DNA of 64,000 bases from CAWIHS01 sp963836005 (GCA_963836005.1 CAWIHS010000002.1:1126765-1190764), one strand, 5' to 3'; positions 8,116 through 18,144 are shown, counted from the stretch's first letter. Numbers and translations are program-made. Notes: generated by a model not told the origin, from the sequence alone.

Positions 8116-9503
8116 ATCATATCAATTCACATTCAGATGTCAGGATATTACTTAATTACCGACCAGAAGATGTTGTTGTTTTTCATCAAAATGAAGCAAT
8201 AACATACGCACGCTTATTAGTCGAAGTAGAATATCTAGACAAGTTACTGCCGCCTCATGCCCATCTGCTGAATTTGTATGAAGAAAGGTATTACTTTTTA
8301 CTTGGTCTGTTATTAGGTTTATTACGAAACTCAATCCATTTATTTCCCGTTGATAAAACGTTAACAACATTTAAGGCTTTAAAGGATCAATATCCTCAGA
8401 TACTAGTTTTGTACAATAAACCGATAAGTGTTTCTGAACTTAATCTCTTTGATCTTCAAGCTGCACTATCAACTATAGATGATACCTGCAGAACATCAGC
8501 AACGAATACACTTTTTGATGAGTCACGCTTGAACGAAGAGAATATTGTGCTGTTTACTTCGGGTAGTACCGGCCAGCCTGAACCTTATAAAAAGAAATGG
8601 ACTGATTTTATACAAATGTCAGCAGCATTAGGCAAAAAACTAAATTTAGAAAACAATCCCTCATTTTTATCAACTGTACCAGCTCAACATATGTATGGTT
8701 TCGAGGTTTCAATATTGCTGCCGCTGGTCAATGGATTGAGTATCATCAGTGAACGTCCATTTTATCCTGCTGATATGGTTCAAATTCTAGAAAAACATGC
8801 GCTTAACACAATTCTTGTTTCAACTCCCATTCACTACAGGGCCTGTATCAAATCGTCTGTTCATTTACCCTATCTGCAACAAGCCATTTCTTCAACGGCG
8901 CCAATAGATTCGTCACTGGCTGGTAAATTCGAGCAGCAGCAAAACACGAGTTTGATAGAGATATACGGTTGTACTGAAGTCGGAGTTATTGCAGTACGGC
9001 AAACATCCAAAGTGAGACACTGGACTTGTCTGGAAGGTATTCACATACACGAGAATACGGAGAATGCTTATATAACAACTACTCGTTCAGTCAAGCATTT
9101 TATATTAAATGACAGTGTTACGGTAATAGATAGGAATCAATTTATTTTACAGGGTAAAAAAGATGATTTAATCAACATTGCAGGTAAACGTAATTCTTTG
9201 GCAAATCTTAATTATCATCTGCAGAATATTTACCTGCTGGATGATGGCTGTTTTTACCAGATACCAAACTCAGAGGACTATTATCAACGTCTGGTTATAT
9301 TTGTTGTTTGCAGTAATCTAGCAACAAAAGACGAAGACAGCTTCAGGCAATATATACTAAAGTCATTGAAAGCAAGTATTGATGAATTATTTTTACCTAA
9401 AGCGATATACTTTATTGATAAACTGCCCAGAAATGACACCGGTAAAATACCTTTGGCCGCTTTAGATTTGCTTTATCAAAAAGTAAGAAAGTCACAGTCT
9501 TAA
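8112..9503 (+). CDS. AMP-dependent acyl-ACP ligase (starter-unit activation)
   Basis: 463 residues of the ANL adenylating superfamily. The P-loop-like A3 motif is LFTSGSTGQPEPYKKKW (near 150), the aromatic/gate motif is IYGCTEVG (near 290), and the C-terminal lysine region is LPRNDTGKIPLAAL (near 445). In aryl polyene pathways such ligases load the 4-hydroxybenzoyl-type starter onto the ACP, known for the family rather than tested here. Start ATG 8112 overlaps the preceding stop. Two bases separate it from the dehydratase gene, so it belongs to the same message. Confidence 0.88.
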   Translation: MNHINSHSDVRILLNYRPEDVVVFHQNEAITYARLLVEVEYLDKLLPPHAHLLNLYEERYYFLLGLLLGLLRNSIHLFPVDKTLTTFKALKDQYPQILVLYNKPISVSELNLFDLQAALSTIDDTCRTSATNTLFDESRLNEENIVLFTSGSTGQPEPYKKKWTDFIQMSAALGKKLNLENNPSFLSTVPAQHMYGFEVSILLPLVNGLSIISERPFYPADMVQILEKHALNTILVSTPIHYRACIKSSVHLPYLQQAISSTAPIDSSLAGKFEQQQNTSLIEIYGCTEVGVIAVRQTSKVRHWTCLEGIHIHENTENAYITTTRSVKHFILNDSVTVIDRNQFILQGKKDDLINIAGKRNSLANLNYHLQNIYLLDDGCFYQIPNSEDYYQRLVIFVVCSNLATKDEDSFRQYILKSLKASIDELFLPKAIYFIDKLPRNDTGKIPLAALDLLYQKVRKSQS

Positions 9504-9505
9504 AT

Positions 9506-9802
9506 ATGTTATTTTCCTTTATCATTGAAGAAGATCATCCTGCTTTATCTGGACATTTTCCTGATAATCCAGTAGTTCCCGGCGTGGTAATCCTTGATCA
9601 AATGATAAACTACTGGAATAAAAGATATAAAAAGAAAATCACTGCTATACCTCACGCTAAATTCATACATGTTTTAAAACCAGGCATTGAATGCAATATA
9701 AAGTTTCAGGCTGTTGAAAATTCAACAGGTAATAAAGTGGCTTTTACAATTACAAGTGTTGAGAATGTAATAATCTGCAAGGGCATGATTGAACATGTCT
9801 AA
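9506..9802 (+). CDS. Hot-dog fold 3-hydroxyacyl-ACP dehydratase
   Basis: 98 residues. HPALSGHFPDNPVVPGVVIL is the FabZ/FabA-type active-site segment, with the catalytic His in GHFP. It is short for FabZ (about 150) but normal for aryl polyene cluster dehydratases. It would dehydrate beta-hydroxyacyl-ACP intermediates to make the conjugated polyene. A second, different hot-dog protein is encoded at 17734; paired dehydratases acting as a heterodimer are known for this pathway. Tight spacing on both sides shows operon membership. Confidence 0.85.
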   Translation: MLFSFIIEEDHPALSGHFPDNPVVPGVVILDQMINYWNKRYKKKITAIPHAKFIHVLKPGIECNIKFQAVENSTGNKVAFTITSVENVIICKGMIEHV

Positions 9803-10727
9803 ACCCATTTTGGATAGCTGGAAGAACACTCAGGATAGAGGCAGTTTATGGCTGATTAATCTCATTACCCATATTATTTTGAAAATGGGTAGACACGTTG
9901 GCCGCTTCCTGCTTTATCCCATAGTTTTGTATTTTGTCTTGTCATCATCAACTACACGATATTCTAGATTGTATCTAAAACGTTGTCTGGATCGAAAAGT
10001 CGGTTTTGTTGATGTATTTCGTCATTATTACAGTTTTGCCAATATGTTGCTTGATAGAGTCTACCTGTTGAGTGGCAGAACATCTGCATTTGATGTGACA
10101 GTACATGGTATAGAACAAATAGATCAGTTAATAAAAAAAGGTGATGGGATTATTTTGCTTGGTTCCCATTTTGGTAATTTCGACCTATTAAGAGTATTAT
10201 CTTCAAAATATTCAAATATAAACATTAAAGCCCTGATGAATATTGATAATACTCAAAAAATCAATCAAGTTTTTGAAAAACTTAACCCGGGTTTAAACGA
10301 TGATGTGATAGAAGTGGGCAAGATAGATTCAATGCTTGAAGTTAGAGAATTTTTGCAGCAGGGCTATCTGGTTGGAATGTTATCAGACAGAGTAGAGAGT
10401 ACTTCACGTTCAGTTGAGTGTGATTTCCTGGGGAAAAGTACTTTTTTTCCAACAGGTCCATTTATCCTGGCGAGTGTTCTGGAGGTCCCAGTGATTATGT
10501 CCTTCGCTATACATCGCGAAAAAAACTATTATGATATTTATTTTCAGATTTTTGATGAACAGATCATGCTACCCAGAGAGACGAGGCATGAAAAATTGAA
10601 AAGTTATGTAAAACAATATGTCTCTGGTCTAGAGAAACACTGTAAAAAATCACCCTATAGCTGGTATAATTTCTACGATTTCTGGAATGATGATAATGCA
10701 GATATTCAGAGACATGCTCAGCAATGA
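9795..10727 (+). CDS. LpxL/HtrB-like acyltransferase (LPLAT superfamily)
   Basis: 310 residues from ATG 9795 (an in-frame TTG at 9789 is also possible). The catalytic HX4D motif is seen in GSHFGNFDLLRV (His-N-F-x-x-D pattern), with SDRVES and FFPTGPFILASVLEVPVIM as the later acyl-acceptor segments. A hydrophobic N-terminal helix (GRFLLYPIVLYFVLS) fits an inner-membrane location. In aryl polyene clusters this enzyme is thought to attach the polyene to a lipid anchor. In many clusters it is fused to a glycosyltransferase; here the glycosyltransferase is separate at 18885. It overlaps the dehydratase gene by 8 bp. Confidence 0.85.
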   Translation: MSKPILDSWKNTQDRGSLWLINLITHIILKMGRHVGRFLLYPIVLYFVLSSSTTRYSRLYLKRCLDRKVGFVDVFRHYYSFANMLLDRVYLLSGRTSAFDVTVHGIEQIDQLIKKGDGIILLGSHFGNFDLLRVLSSKYSNINIKALMNIDNTQKINQVFEKLNPGLNDDVIEVGKIDSMLEVREFLQQGYLVGMLSDRVESTSRSVECDFLGKSTFFPTGPFILASVLEVPVIMSFAIHREKNYYDIYFQIFDEQIMLPRETRHEKLKSYVKQYVSGLEKHCKKSPYSWYNFYDFWNDDNADIQRHAQQ

Positions 10728-11434
10728 GAATGATTTTTTTAAAAATTTATGTATTTCTGTGTGTTTTTCTGTGCTTCCAGTCCTACGCTTATTCAGCACA
10801 AGACAGGCAGCAAAGTCAACAATTACAATCCATTCTCAATCCTTTTAAAAATATTGTCACGGTGCATTTTTATTACCGCGAAATAAGAGGATCAAGGTTT
10901 TTTCTTCAACCCCAAGAATCATCGGGGGAAATTATTTTTAACCGTGATGGTTACCTGTTAAAACAAACCACTAGTCCTGAGAACATAAAGTTTATAGTTA
11001 AAAATAATAATTTCCAGCTTTATTCCTATCTAAAAGATGGTTCCGAAATAGCGGGGCCATTAATTCCGTTAAATAAGCATCCTGAATTGTCTCAATTTTA
11101 TAATCTTACAGCTAACTTGCTAAAAGGTAATGCTGAATTTATCGAGCATCATTATGTCTATGCGGTACAAGTTCAAGATGCCTATTGGTTACTGACTTTA
11201 AAACCCAAAACAGAAGATGGTTTTTTAGATGGAAAGCAACAATCCATAAAAAGTATCACCATCAAAGGACATCTTTTCTCGATAAACAGTGATGAAATAA
11301 TATCCATAGAAACAAATGGCTTTAGTGGCGAGTATTCTTATTTATATGTTGATGAAATTATTTCTAAAACACTGGGTTCACAATCTGCAGGTTTTAAATT
11401 CAGTCCTTCTGCAAAACAGGACGCCAACAAGTGA
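10724..11434 (+). CDS. LolA-like outer-membrane lipoprotein carrier homologue
   Basis: 236 residues with a signal peptide (FLKIYVFLCVFLCFQSYAYS, cleaved near SAQ). The mature part has the alternating strand pattern of LolA: FYYREIRGSRFF, SSGEIIFNRDGYLLKQ, and YWLLTLKPKT followed by strand/turn repeats. LolA homologues in aryl polyene clusters are believed to carry the lipid-linked pigment through the periplasm to the outer membrane. The start overlaps the acyltransferase stop (ATGA) and the stop overlaps the MMPL start (GTGA), so translation is coupled. Confidence 0.8.
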   Translation: MRMIFLKIYVFLCVFLCFQSYAYSAQDRQQSQQLQSILNPFKNIVTVHFYYREIRGSRFFLQPQESSGEIIFNRDGYLLKQTTSPENIKFIVKNNNFQLYSYLKDGSEIAGPLIPLNKHPELSQFYNLTANLLKGNAEFIEHHYVYAVQVQDAYWLLTLKPKTEDGFLDGKQQSIKSITIKGHLFSINSDEIISIETNGFSGEYSYLYVDEIISKTLGSQSAGFKFSPSAKQDANK

Positions 11435-13824
11435 AGCGAAAAGCCATATTAGGCGTTTGGTCACTTATAGCATTAGTCCTTATATTATATTTGTCTAATG
11501 CTCTTGTTATGAAATCTGATATGAGTTTTTTTCTTGCAAAAAACATCTCTATAACAGAAAAAATTTTACAGGAGCAACTTAATAACAATGAAGCCAGTCG
11601 TTTGGTTTTTATCACTCTCACTGCTAATGAAACTAATAAAGCTGCAGAAGTAAACAAGAAAATCCAGGCAAAACTCAGTAATCAGATTACCACTATCCTG
11701 AAACAAGAAAATGAATTTAATTCGGTCGAAAATGGCGCCAGTAATAATTCGGCATTTATGTTTCCACAGTTATATAAATATCGCTATTTACTGAGGCACG
11801 CCGATAATGATAAGACTGATATCTTTTCAAAAGAATATTTAACTGAAAAATTTATTAATTTGAAAAATAGACTACAGATCCTGCTAACTCCAGGTGAGCA
11901 GCAATTAATGTCCGAAGATCCGATCAACGTATGGATTGATTTAATCAAAAGCTGGCAGACAAATAAAATACAACGAGATTACGGCGTCTGGTTTAACCAG
12001 AATAATAATGCCATTATTTTACTTAAAACGAAGGCATCGGGTTTTAATCTGGATGAACAAGAAAAGAACCTTAATAAGATAAATACAGTACTTGAGAGTC
12101 ACTTGCCTTCTGATGTGTCACATACAATCAGTGGAGTACCTGTTATTGGCGTTGCTACTCGTCATGCTATAAGCTTTCAAATTAAAGTGATTTCAATCAT
12201 TGCATCATTTTTTCTCGCTGCATTTGTTTATTGGGTTTTCCATTCAATTAAAATTGTCATATTAATTTTTCTACCACTTGGCTTTGCTGTTATTGCTGGT
12301 CTAACAATGGTTAATCTTACCTATGGTTATGTCCATGGTATTGCCCTGGCTTTTGGTATAACCATTATCGGTGTGGCTATTGACTATCCCATACATTATT
12401 TTATTTATACAGGGGTAAAAAAGGGGCACACAAGTCAACAATCTATTCAGGTTCACACTCACTTGTGGTCAAAAATCTATATGGGGTTATTTACTACTAT
12501 CATTGGATTTTCAGCAATCATATTTTCGAGCTTTCCCGGATTAAATCAGTTAGGATTATTTTCTATTTGTGGTTTGCTTGCAGCGGTGTTGGTGTGCCGC
12601 TATCTGTTGCCTTATTTCTCCTTTAAATCAGAAATAAATATAGGTAATAAATTATCGCTGGTGCCAGACGCTTTAATATCAGGAAACTTATGTCTTTATC
12701 GCTATATCCTATTATTTGTTATTGTGTTATCCCTGATTTTTATCATGAAAAATAATAACATCTTGCAGAATGACATAAGTACTTTAAGTCCGGTCAATAC
12801 ACAGGCTCAAAGTCAGGACTTTGAATTCAGAAAATCATTAAATATGCCAGAACTGCGCTTTGTATTATTTATTCAGGCATTAAGCGAGCAACAGGCACTG
12901 GAACAATCTGAGGTATTACTAGAAAAACTGGATGGGTTGATTAAGCACAATGTCATTACCGCTTATGATGTGGCTGCTCGTTATTTGCCCAGCATAAAAA
13001 AACAGCGGCAAAATCAGCAAAAACTTCCAGATAAACAGCAGCTTGAAAATTATTTGCAAGAAATTCTGCAACCATTAAATTTGAATTACAATATATTCAT
13101 GCCCTTTATCAATGCAGTAGAATTAAATAAAACTGCAATACCTTTAAGCTATAAGGACCTTCAAGATCCACTCATTCTGAGTAAAATCAATCCGCTTCTC
13201 TATCAGATATCTGCTGGTAATAAACACCATAAGAAATGGATTGCCCTCATCCCGCTTATGGGAGTAGATCCGGAGTTAATGTCTCAAGTGAGCTTTTCTG
13301 GACATGAAATGGCTGTTAAACTCATTGATATAAAAAAAACCAGTGATTCAATGTTGGAGAAATATACACATGATGCTATAAAGTGGTTTACTGGCGGAAG
13401 TTTGCTGATAATGGTATTTGTCTTAATCTATACCCGTCAAATCAAAAAAATTCATCAATTATTGTTGCCTTTTTCAGCTGCAACTATTCTGACCATAGCT
13501 ATCCTGTTATTGAGTGGTTCTGGTTTATCAATTTTTCATGTGGTGACTTTGCTGTTAGTAGTCGGTCTGGGGATTGATTATAGCCTTTTCATACAAAACA
13601 ATATTTCAGCAGATTCATTATTGAAACAACCATATAAAGAAATATACCCGATGATTAAAACCGGTATTTTTTCAGTATTTGTTTGCACTGTCTCAACCTT
13701 TATTATGTTTTCTTCATTAGCCTTTTCCAGTATTCCTGTTCTAAGAGCAATAGGTTTAACTGCAGCAACAGGATCACTAATAGCCTTTATTATGTCTCTG
13801 ATACTAAGCCGTCCATGCAAATAG
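11431..13824 (+). CDS. MMPL/RND-family exporter of the aryl polyene cluster
   Basis: 797 residues starting with GTG 11431. The layout is duplicated: one membrane helix, a periplasmic domain, then about five helices, twice. The second halves contain GIALAFGITIIGVAIDYPIHYFI (near 310) and VVGLGIDYSLFI (near 710), the paired acidic GxxxDY/Y-S motifs of MMPL proton-driven transporters. The presumed cargo is the polyene lipid, handed to the LolA-like protein encoded just before; this is inference from cluster biology. Its last 10 bases overlap the ketosynthase gene. Confidence 0.88.
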   Translation: MKRKAILGVWSLIALVLILYLSNALVMKSDMSFFLAKNISITEKILQEQLNNNEASRLVFITLTANETNKAAEVNKKIQAKLSNQITTILKQENEFNSVENGASNNSAFMFPQLYKYRYLLRHADNDKTDIFSKEYLTEKFINLKNRLQILLTPGEQQLMSEDPINVWIDLIKSWQTNKIQRDYGVWFNQNNNAIILLKTKASGFNLDEQEKNLNKINTVLESHLPSDVSHTISGVPVIGVATRHAISFQIKVISIIASFFLAAFVYWVFHSIKIVILIFLPLGFAVIAGLTMVNLTYGYVHGIALAFGITIIGVAIDYPIHYFIYTGVKKGHTSQQSIQVHTHLWSKIYMGLFTTIIGFSAIIFSSFPGLNQLGLFSICGLLAAVLVCRYLLPYFSFKSEINIGNKLSLVPDALISGNLCLYRYILLFVIVLSLIFIMKNNNILQNDISTLSPVNTQAQSQDFEFRKSLNMPELRFVLFIQALSEQQALEQSEVLLEKLDGLIKHNVITAYDVAARYLPSIKKQRQNQQKLPDKQQLENYLQEILQPLNLNYNIFMPFINAVELNKTAIPLSYKDLQDPLILSKINPLLYQISAGNKHHKKWIALIPLMGVDPELMSQVSFSGHEMAVKLIDIKKTSDSMLEKYTHDAIKWFTGGSLLIMVFVLIYTRQIKKIHQLLLPFSAATILTIAILLLSGSGLSIFHVVTLLLVVGLGIDYSLFIQNNISADSLLKQPYKEIYPMIKTGIFSVFVCTVSTFIMFSSLAFSSIPVLRAIGLTAATGSLIAFIMSLILSRPCK

Positions 13825-15038
13825 TTCTTTCCAGTTACACGGTGACCACTGCCGCTGGTTGTGGTAATGAAGAAAATTTCAGATCCCTGAAACTAGCCAG
13901 GAGTGGATTAAAACCGAATGATTTTATGGACAGTGATCTGCAGACATGGATTGGTCGAGTCAATGACATTGAATCACAAAAATTACCTCGAAACCTGGAA
14001 GCTTATCACTGCAGAAATAATCTACTTGCCTATCTTGCCTTACAATATGATGAATTCATAACCCATGTTTTTAAAGCAAAATCTATTTACGGTGCAGATA
14101 AAATTGGAGTCTTTCTCGGGACATCGACATCAGGCATATTAACCACTGAACTTGCTTATAGAGACCTTAACCAGGCAGATTTTAACCTGGCCGATCGAGT
14201 TAATTTCAAACAGCAGCACAACAACTTTTCTATTGCTGATTTTGTACAAAACTATTTTCAACTCAGTGGTCCTGTTCAAGTTGTTTCTACTGCCTGTTCA
14301 TCCAGTGGTAAGGTGTTTGCTTCTGCAGCGAGATATATAAAAGCGGGCCTTTGTGAAGCGGCAATAGTAGGGGGAGTAGACAGTCTGTGTTTTACTACAC
14401 TATATGGTTTTAATTCGCTGGAGCTCATTTCTTCCGAAGTCTGCCGCCCCGCTGATATCAATAGAAATGGACTTTCTCTTGGGGAAGGCGCTGCATTTGC
14501 ATTGTTGGAAAAAAGCTCAAAATGTCAAACAGCTCGACCAGTTTATTTAATGGGATATGGCGAAAGCTCTGATGCCTATCATATTTCATCACCCGACCCC
14601 AATGCCAGGGGTGCCATAAAATCCATGCAGGCTGCCCTTGCAAATGCTCAACTTGATGCTTCACAAATTGATTATATTAATTTACATGGTACAGCTACTG
14701 TCGCAAATGATAAAATGGAGGACAAGGCTGTTGCTTGTGTTTTCTCAAATCAAACTCCTTGTAGCTCAACCAAGGGTTGGACAGGGCACACATTAGGTGC
14801 TGCGGGTGCTGTAGAAGCCGTCTATTCGGCATTATGTATCAGCCATTCTGATCCTGTTACAGGTTTTATACCTCATAGCCTTAATACCCGGGTGCTCGCT
14901 CCTGAAATAACTACCAATGTGATCTTGCAGCCAGGCACCTCACCGGTTCATTATGTGGCCAGTAATTCTTTTGGATTTGGCGGAAGTAACTGCTGCCTTA
15001 TCCTCGGCAGTAAAGATAATACCGGAGGCCTCAATTGA
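13815..15038 (+). CDS. Beta-ketoacyl-ACP synthase (KS) of the aryl polyene cluster
   Basis: 407 residues from ATG 13815; the frame is open further upstream, but this start gives the usual KS N-terminus (MQIVLSSYTVTTAAGCG). The catalytic triad is complete: Cys161 in STACSSSGKV, His in INLHGTATVAND and His in KGWTGHTLGAAGA. It would catalyse decarboxylative elongation with malonyl-ACP. It is followed directly by a chain-length-factor-like partner, so the two probably form the KS/CLF heterodimer. It overlaps the MMPL gene by 10 bp. Confidence 0.92.
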   Translation: MQIVLSSYTVTTAAGCGNEENFRSLKLARSGLKPNDFMDSDLQTWIGRVNDIESQKLPRNLEAYHCRNNLLAYLALQYDEFITHVFKAKSIYGADKIGVFLGTSTSGILTTELAYRDLNQADFNLADRVNFKQQHNNFSIADFVQNYFQLSGPVQVVSTACSSSGKVFASAARYIKAGLCEAAIVGGVDSLCFTTLYGFNSLELISSEVCRPADINRNGLSLGEGAAFALLEKSSKCQTARPVYLMGYGESSDAYHISSPDPNARGAIKSMQAALANAQLDASQIDYINLHGTATVANDKMEDKAVACVFSNQTPCSSTKGWTGHTLGAAGAVEAVYSALCISHSDPVTGFIPHSLNTRVLAPEITTNVILQPGTSPVHYVASNSFGFGGSNCCLILGSKDNTGGLN

Positions 15039-15853
15039 TAACGGTATATCTGAAAAAGATTGCAATTCTAGCACCCGGTATGGAAAGCTGGAAGAGAGTA
15101 AAAAAACTGTTTAATAATCAGGAAGAATATAATGATTCACCGTTGACTAAAAATCTAAGCAGCTTGTTACCCCCGAATGAACGCAGACGCTGTTCAAGGA
15201 CATCGCAATTAGCTCTTGGTGTAATAGAACAAATACTAAAGCCAGATTTTCAAGGTGCTGATAAAATAAATGATTTTAATCCTCATTCGTGCCGCTATGT
15301 ATTTACCAGCTGTAATGGAGACTTGACTGTTTTTCACCAAATCAGTACTGCGCTGACATTACCCGGACATCCAGTCTCACCTATAAAGTTTCATAATTCT
15401 GTGCATAATGCCCCGGCTGGATACAGTTCGATTGCGTTAAAATCCACTGCTCCCAGTAGCAGTATTACTGCATTTGATGACAGCTTTGCCAATGGATTAA
15501 TGGAAAGCACTGTTCAGGTAATGGTAGAGTCTCAGGATACACTATTAGTGGCTTATGATGAAATACCCCCCGAGCCTTTTTATTCATTATATCCTATCGA
15601 TAATGAATTTGCTTGCGCTTTGCTTATGTCAAAAAATCCGGGCAGTGCTGAGTATAAACTTGATATTGAAATAACCAATGGGAAGGAAATAAATATCATG
15701 CAAGATCCAATCTTTGAAAAGTTGAGAAATTCAAATCCTCAAGCTAAAGCATTACCGCTGTTATTTGGCCTGGCCTCCAATAACAGCTCCACTATTTATC
15801 TATCTTACAATAAACAACAACTGGCTATACAGATTTCATGTATGAAACGGTGA
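15035..15853 (+). CDS. Ketosynthase-like chain-length factor (PF13723 type)
   Basis: 272 residues starting with TTG 15035, overlapping the KS stop. Only an N-terminal half thiolase fold is present (GMESWKRVKKLF; VFTSCNGDLTVFHQIS; KFHNSVHNAPAGYSSIALKS). There is no catalytic Cys-His-His set, and the length is well short of a full KS (about 410). Short ketoacyl-synt_2 proteins of this kind act as the non-catalytic partner in aryl polyene and flexirubin systems. It likely pairs with the upstream KS to set polyene length. Confidence 0.8.
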   Translation: MITVYLKKIAILAPGMESWKRVKKLFNNQEEYNDSPLTKNLSSLLPPNERRRCSRTSQLALGVIEQILKPDFQGADKINDFNPHSCRYVFTSCNGDLTVFHQISTALTLPGHPVSPIKFHNSVHNAPAGYSSIALKSTAPSSSITAFDDSFANGLMESTVQVMVESQDTLLVAYDEIPPEPFYSLYPIDNEFACALLMSKNPGSAEYKLDIEITNGKEINIMQDPIFEKLRNSNPQAKALPLLFGLASNNSSTIYLSYNKQQLAIQISCMKR

Positions 15854-15866
15854 ATCAGTAAACGCA

Positions 15867-16943
15867 ATGACTATTGACTTTAATAAAAATGACCGAAAAA
15901 GTGCCGTCGAGGCACAATACGAAGCTCAAAAAATTGCCTTTGCCCCTATAGTCTTTCAGGCGGCTCGTGTTATGCGAGATACAGGGATTCTTGAAAATTT
16001 ACATCAGCATAGAAAGGAGGGATTATTACCCGAAGAACTGCAAAAGATAAGCTCATTAAGTCTCTATGGTATAAAATTACTGCTCGAAATTGGGCTGAGT
16101 GCTGATATTGTCAAAAAACAGGAAAATAAATATTTTCTAACCAAAACCGGATATTTTATTTACAATGATAAAATGACTCGTATCAATATGGATTACAGTC
16201 ATTATGTTAATTATCAGGCATTATTTTTTCTGGAAGAAAGTATAAGGGAAAGCAAACCTATAGGATTAAAACATTTTGGAGACTGGCAGACTATCTATCC
16301 GGGGTTGACTTCTTTACCAGAGAAAACACGTAATAGCTGGTTTAATTTTGATCATTTTTATTCAGACTCTGCGTTTCCTGAAGTATACCAGCAATTAATT
16401 GCTCATGGCGCTAAAAGAATATTGGATGTAGGTGGAAATACTGGAAAATTTTCAATCTTTGTTGCAAAACAGGATAATCAAATACAATTAAGTCTTTTGG
16501 ATATAGCCCAACAAGTTGCTGTTGCACAGGAAAATATTGAGAGAAAGGGCGTCTCTGCTAAAGTTAATACGCTTATCTGTAATATACTTGAAGATTCAAA
16601 ACCATTGCCAAGGGGGTTTGATATAATCTGGATGAGTCAATTTCTGGATTGTTTTAGTGAAGCAGAAGTCACAACGATTCTTAAAAAGATCCGTTTAGCT
16701 ATGGATGAACATTCCCAATTATGGATTATGGAACCTCTCTGGGACAGGCAAAAATTTGAAACATCCGCTTTTTGTATAATCAATACCTCCCCTTATTTTA
16801 CGGTAATGGCTAATGGCAACAGTAAAATGTTCCATTCAAAAGATTTAATCAGATGTGTTGAGAGTGCAGGCCTGAAAATTATCAGTATTGTAGATAATGT
16901 CGGGATCTGCCAGAGTATTGTTAAATGTACACTCAAAGCATAA
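15867..16943 (+). CDS. SAM-dependent methyltransferase (aryl head-group O/C-methylation)
   Basis: 358 residues. An N-terminal winged-helix dimerisation region (residues about 25-110; VMRDTGILENLHQH, LSLYGIKLLLEIGL) resembles plant-type O-methyltransferases. The class I SAM-binding motif ILDVGGNTGKFS follows near residue 190. IWMSQFLDCFSEAEV is the post-motif region. In aryl polyene clusters such enzymes methylate the aromatic head. A 13-bp gap after the CLF gene makes it the last gene of the first run. Confidence 0.85.
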   Translation: MTIDFNKNDRKSAVEAQYEAQKIAFAPIVFQAARVMRDTGILENLHQHRKEGLLPEELQKISSLSLYGIKLLLEIGLSADIVKKQENKYFLTKTGYFIYNDKMTRINMDYSHYVNYQALFFLEESIRESKPIGLKHFGDWQTIYPGLTSLPEKTRNSWFNFDHFYSDSAFPEVYQQLIAHGAKRILDVGGNTGKFSIFVAKQDNQIQLSLLDIAQQVAVAQENIERKGVSAKVNTLICNILEDSKPLPRGFDIIWMSQFLDCFSEAEVTTILKKIRLAMDEHSQLWIMEPLWDRQKFETSAFCIINTSPYFTVMANGNSKMFHSKDLIRCVESAGLKIISIVDNVGICQSIVKCTLKA

Positions 16944-16963
16944 CATTCTATAAAAAAGTTATG

Positions 16964-17404
16964 TCAGGAAATGCACATAAAACAAGAAAGTAATGAAAGC
17001 TGCTGCATTGTCTGTCCTGTGTTAAAAACCTGAGTTTGTATGGCACTGTTCAAGTTTTGTATCCAGCCATTATAATTACTGTGAATGATATTTTTAGAAG
17101 GATCATACTTTAGATTAGTGCTGTTTTTATAATTGATATTATATGATTTAGTATTATAAGTGACATCAACTTCAGCCATATGAGATCTTAAATGCAAAAT
17201 TCCAACAATATGCCCGGGAGACTGCTTTCTCATTTGCCAACCTAAACTGTTGCCAGCTAAGATAATCCCTTTTGTAACATCATCAAGTGTTGCGGAGGTA
17301 TTATCAATAGGCGCATCATTAACATTTAAAATAGGTGCAGTTCTGCACCCTATCAGCAATAAAGAAAATAACATTAAAATAGCTATATGCTTGAAGTATT
17401 TCAT
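16964..17404 (-). CDS. Conserved small lipoprotein of unknown function
   Basis: 146 residues with the lipobox LLLIGC at about Cys20. The mature protein has the pattern of a common proteobacterial lipoprotein family: SLGWQMRKQSPGHIVG, HMAEVDVTYNTKSYNINYK and HSNYNGWIQNLNSAI. The C-terminus (QQLSLLSCFMCIS) is unusual. It is the only minus-strand gene inside the pigment cluster, set between its two runs. Whether it belongs to the pathway is unknown. Confidence 0.7.
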   Translation of the reverse strand: MKYFKHIAILMLFSLLLIGCRTAPILNVNDAPIDNTSATLDDVTKGIILAGNSLGWQMRKQSPGHIVGILHLRSHMAEVDVTYNTKSYNINYKNSTNLKYDPSKNIIHSNYNGWIQNLNSAIQTQVFNTGQTMQQLSLLSCFMCIS

Positions 17405-17467
17405 AGCGAGTTATCCTTCTATCTAAAGTTAAGAAATATAAGCAGTTTAAAAAATGTTACAATCTTT

Positions 17468-17628
17468 GTAACTACTCAGCAAATCAAGCCGCAGGAAGGC
17501 TAACCATCAAAAAGTTACAAACATATAAAATTCAAAGACTTATATTTTTGTAACTTAGAAGCGTATCTGGAATAACTCACTAAATGCCTGATATCGAGCA
17601 CGATCTTATAGATACGCTGAATAGTTAC
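17468..17628. mobile_element. Family B inverted-repeat element (161 bp) inside the pigment cluster
   Basis: The left end is GTAACTACTCAGC and the inverted right end GTAACTATTCAGCGTATC. The flanks CAATCTTT (17460-17467) and CAATTTTT (17629-17636) match at 7 of 8 positions, as expected of an older 8-bp target duplication. It fills most of the divergent region (17405-17733) between the lipoprotein gene and the second pigment run, so it must affect or provide their promoters. No coding frame. Confidence 0.75.
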
Positions 17629-17733
17629 CAATTTTTTAAGTATAGCATCTAGATAAAAAATGACGATAATGTTATCTAAGGTTTACCACACTGTTGTTTT
17701 AAATAAATCTATTCAATATCTGCGGGGCATTGT

Positions 17734-18144
17734 TTGAACCAGGAAGACATTGCAAAATTAATCCCTCATTCCGGTAGCATGTGTTTGTTGGAAAAAATTA
17801 TTCGTTGGAATGAACAAATGTTACTGGCTCAAACATACACACATCTGAATATAGATAACCCTTTGAAAAAGAATAACAAACTAAAAAGCATACATGGGAT
17901 TGAGTATGCAGCACAGGCAATGGCGGTACACGGTGCTTTATTGGACAAGAAATGTCAGAATGGCTATATTGGCAGTATAAGAAATGTAATTTTGAACGAA
18001 ACTTATTTGCCTACACATCAATCACCTCTGGATATAAAAGTACATCCGCTGATGAGGAGTAAGCAAGGTTTTACGTATAATTTTTTAGTCCAATGCACAA
18101 ATCAGTTGATTATTTCAGGTAAAATTACAATTATCTTATTCTGA
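17734..18144 (+). CDS. Second hot-dog dehydratase (ApeP/FabA-like)
   Basis: 136 residues from TTG 17734. The N-terminal IAKLIPHSGSMCLLEKIIRW and GIEYAAQAMAVHGALL match the hot-dog 3-hydroxyacyl-ACP dehydratases found alongside a smaller partner in aryl polyene clusters; the His in PHSGSM and Glu in IEYAAQ are the expected catalytic positions. It would act with the 9506 product. It starts the second run and is followed 17 bp later by the ketoreductase gene. Confidence 0.82.
   Translation: MNQEDIAKLIPHSGSMCLLEKIIRWNEQMLLAQTYTHLNIDNPLKKNNKLKSIHGIEYAAQAMAVHGALLDKKCQNGYIGSIRNVILNETYLPTHQSPLDIKVHPLMRSKQGFTYNFLVQCTNQLIISGKITIILF

Noticed and set aside
16964..17404. DUF3261-type aryl polyene lipoprotein
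   Set aside because: Length and motifs fit another common lipoprotein family; its place in the cluster alone is not enough.
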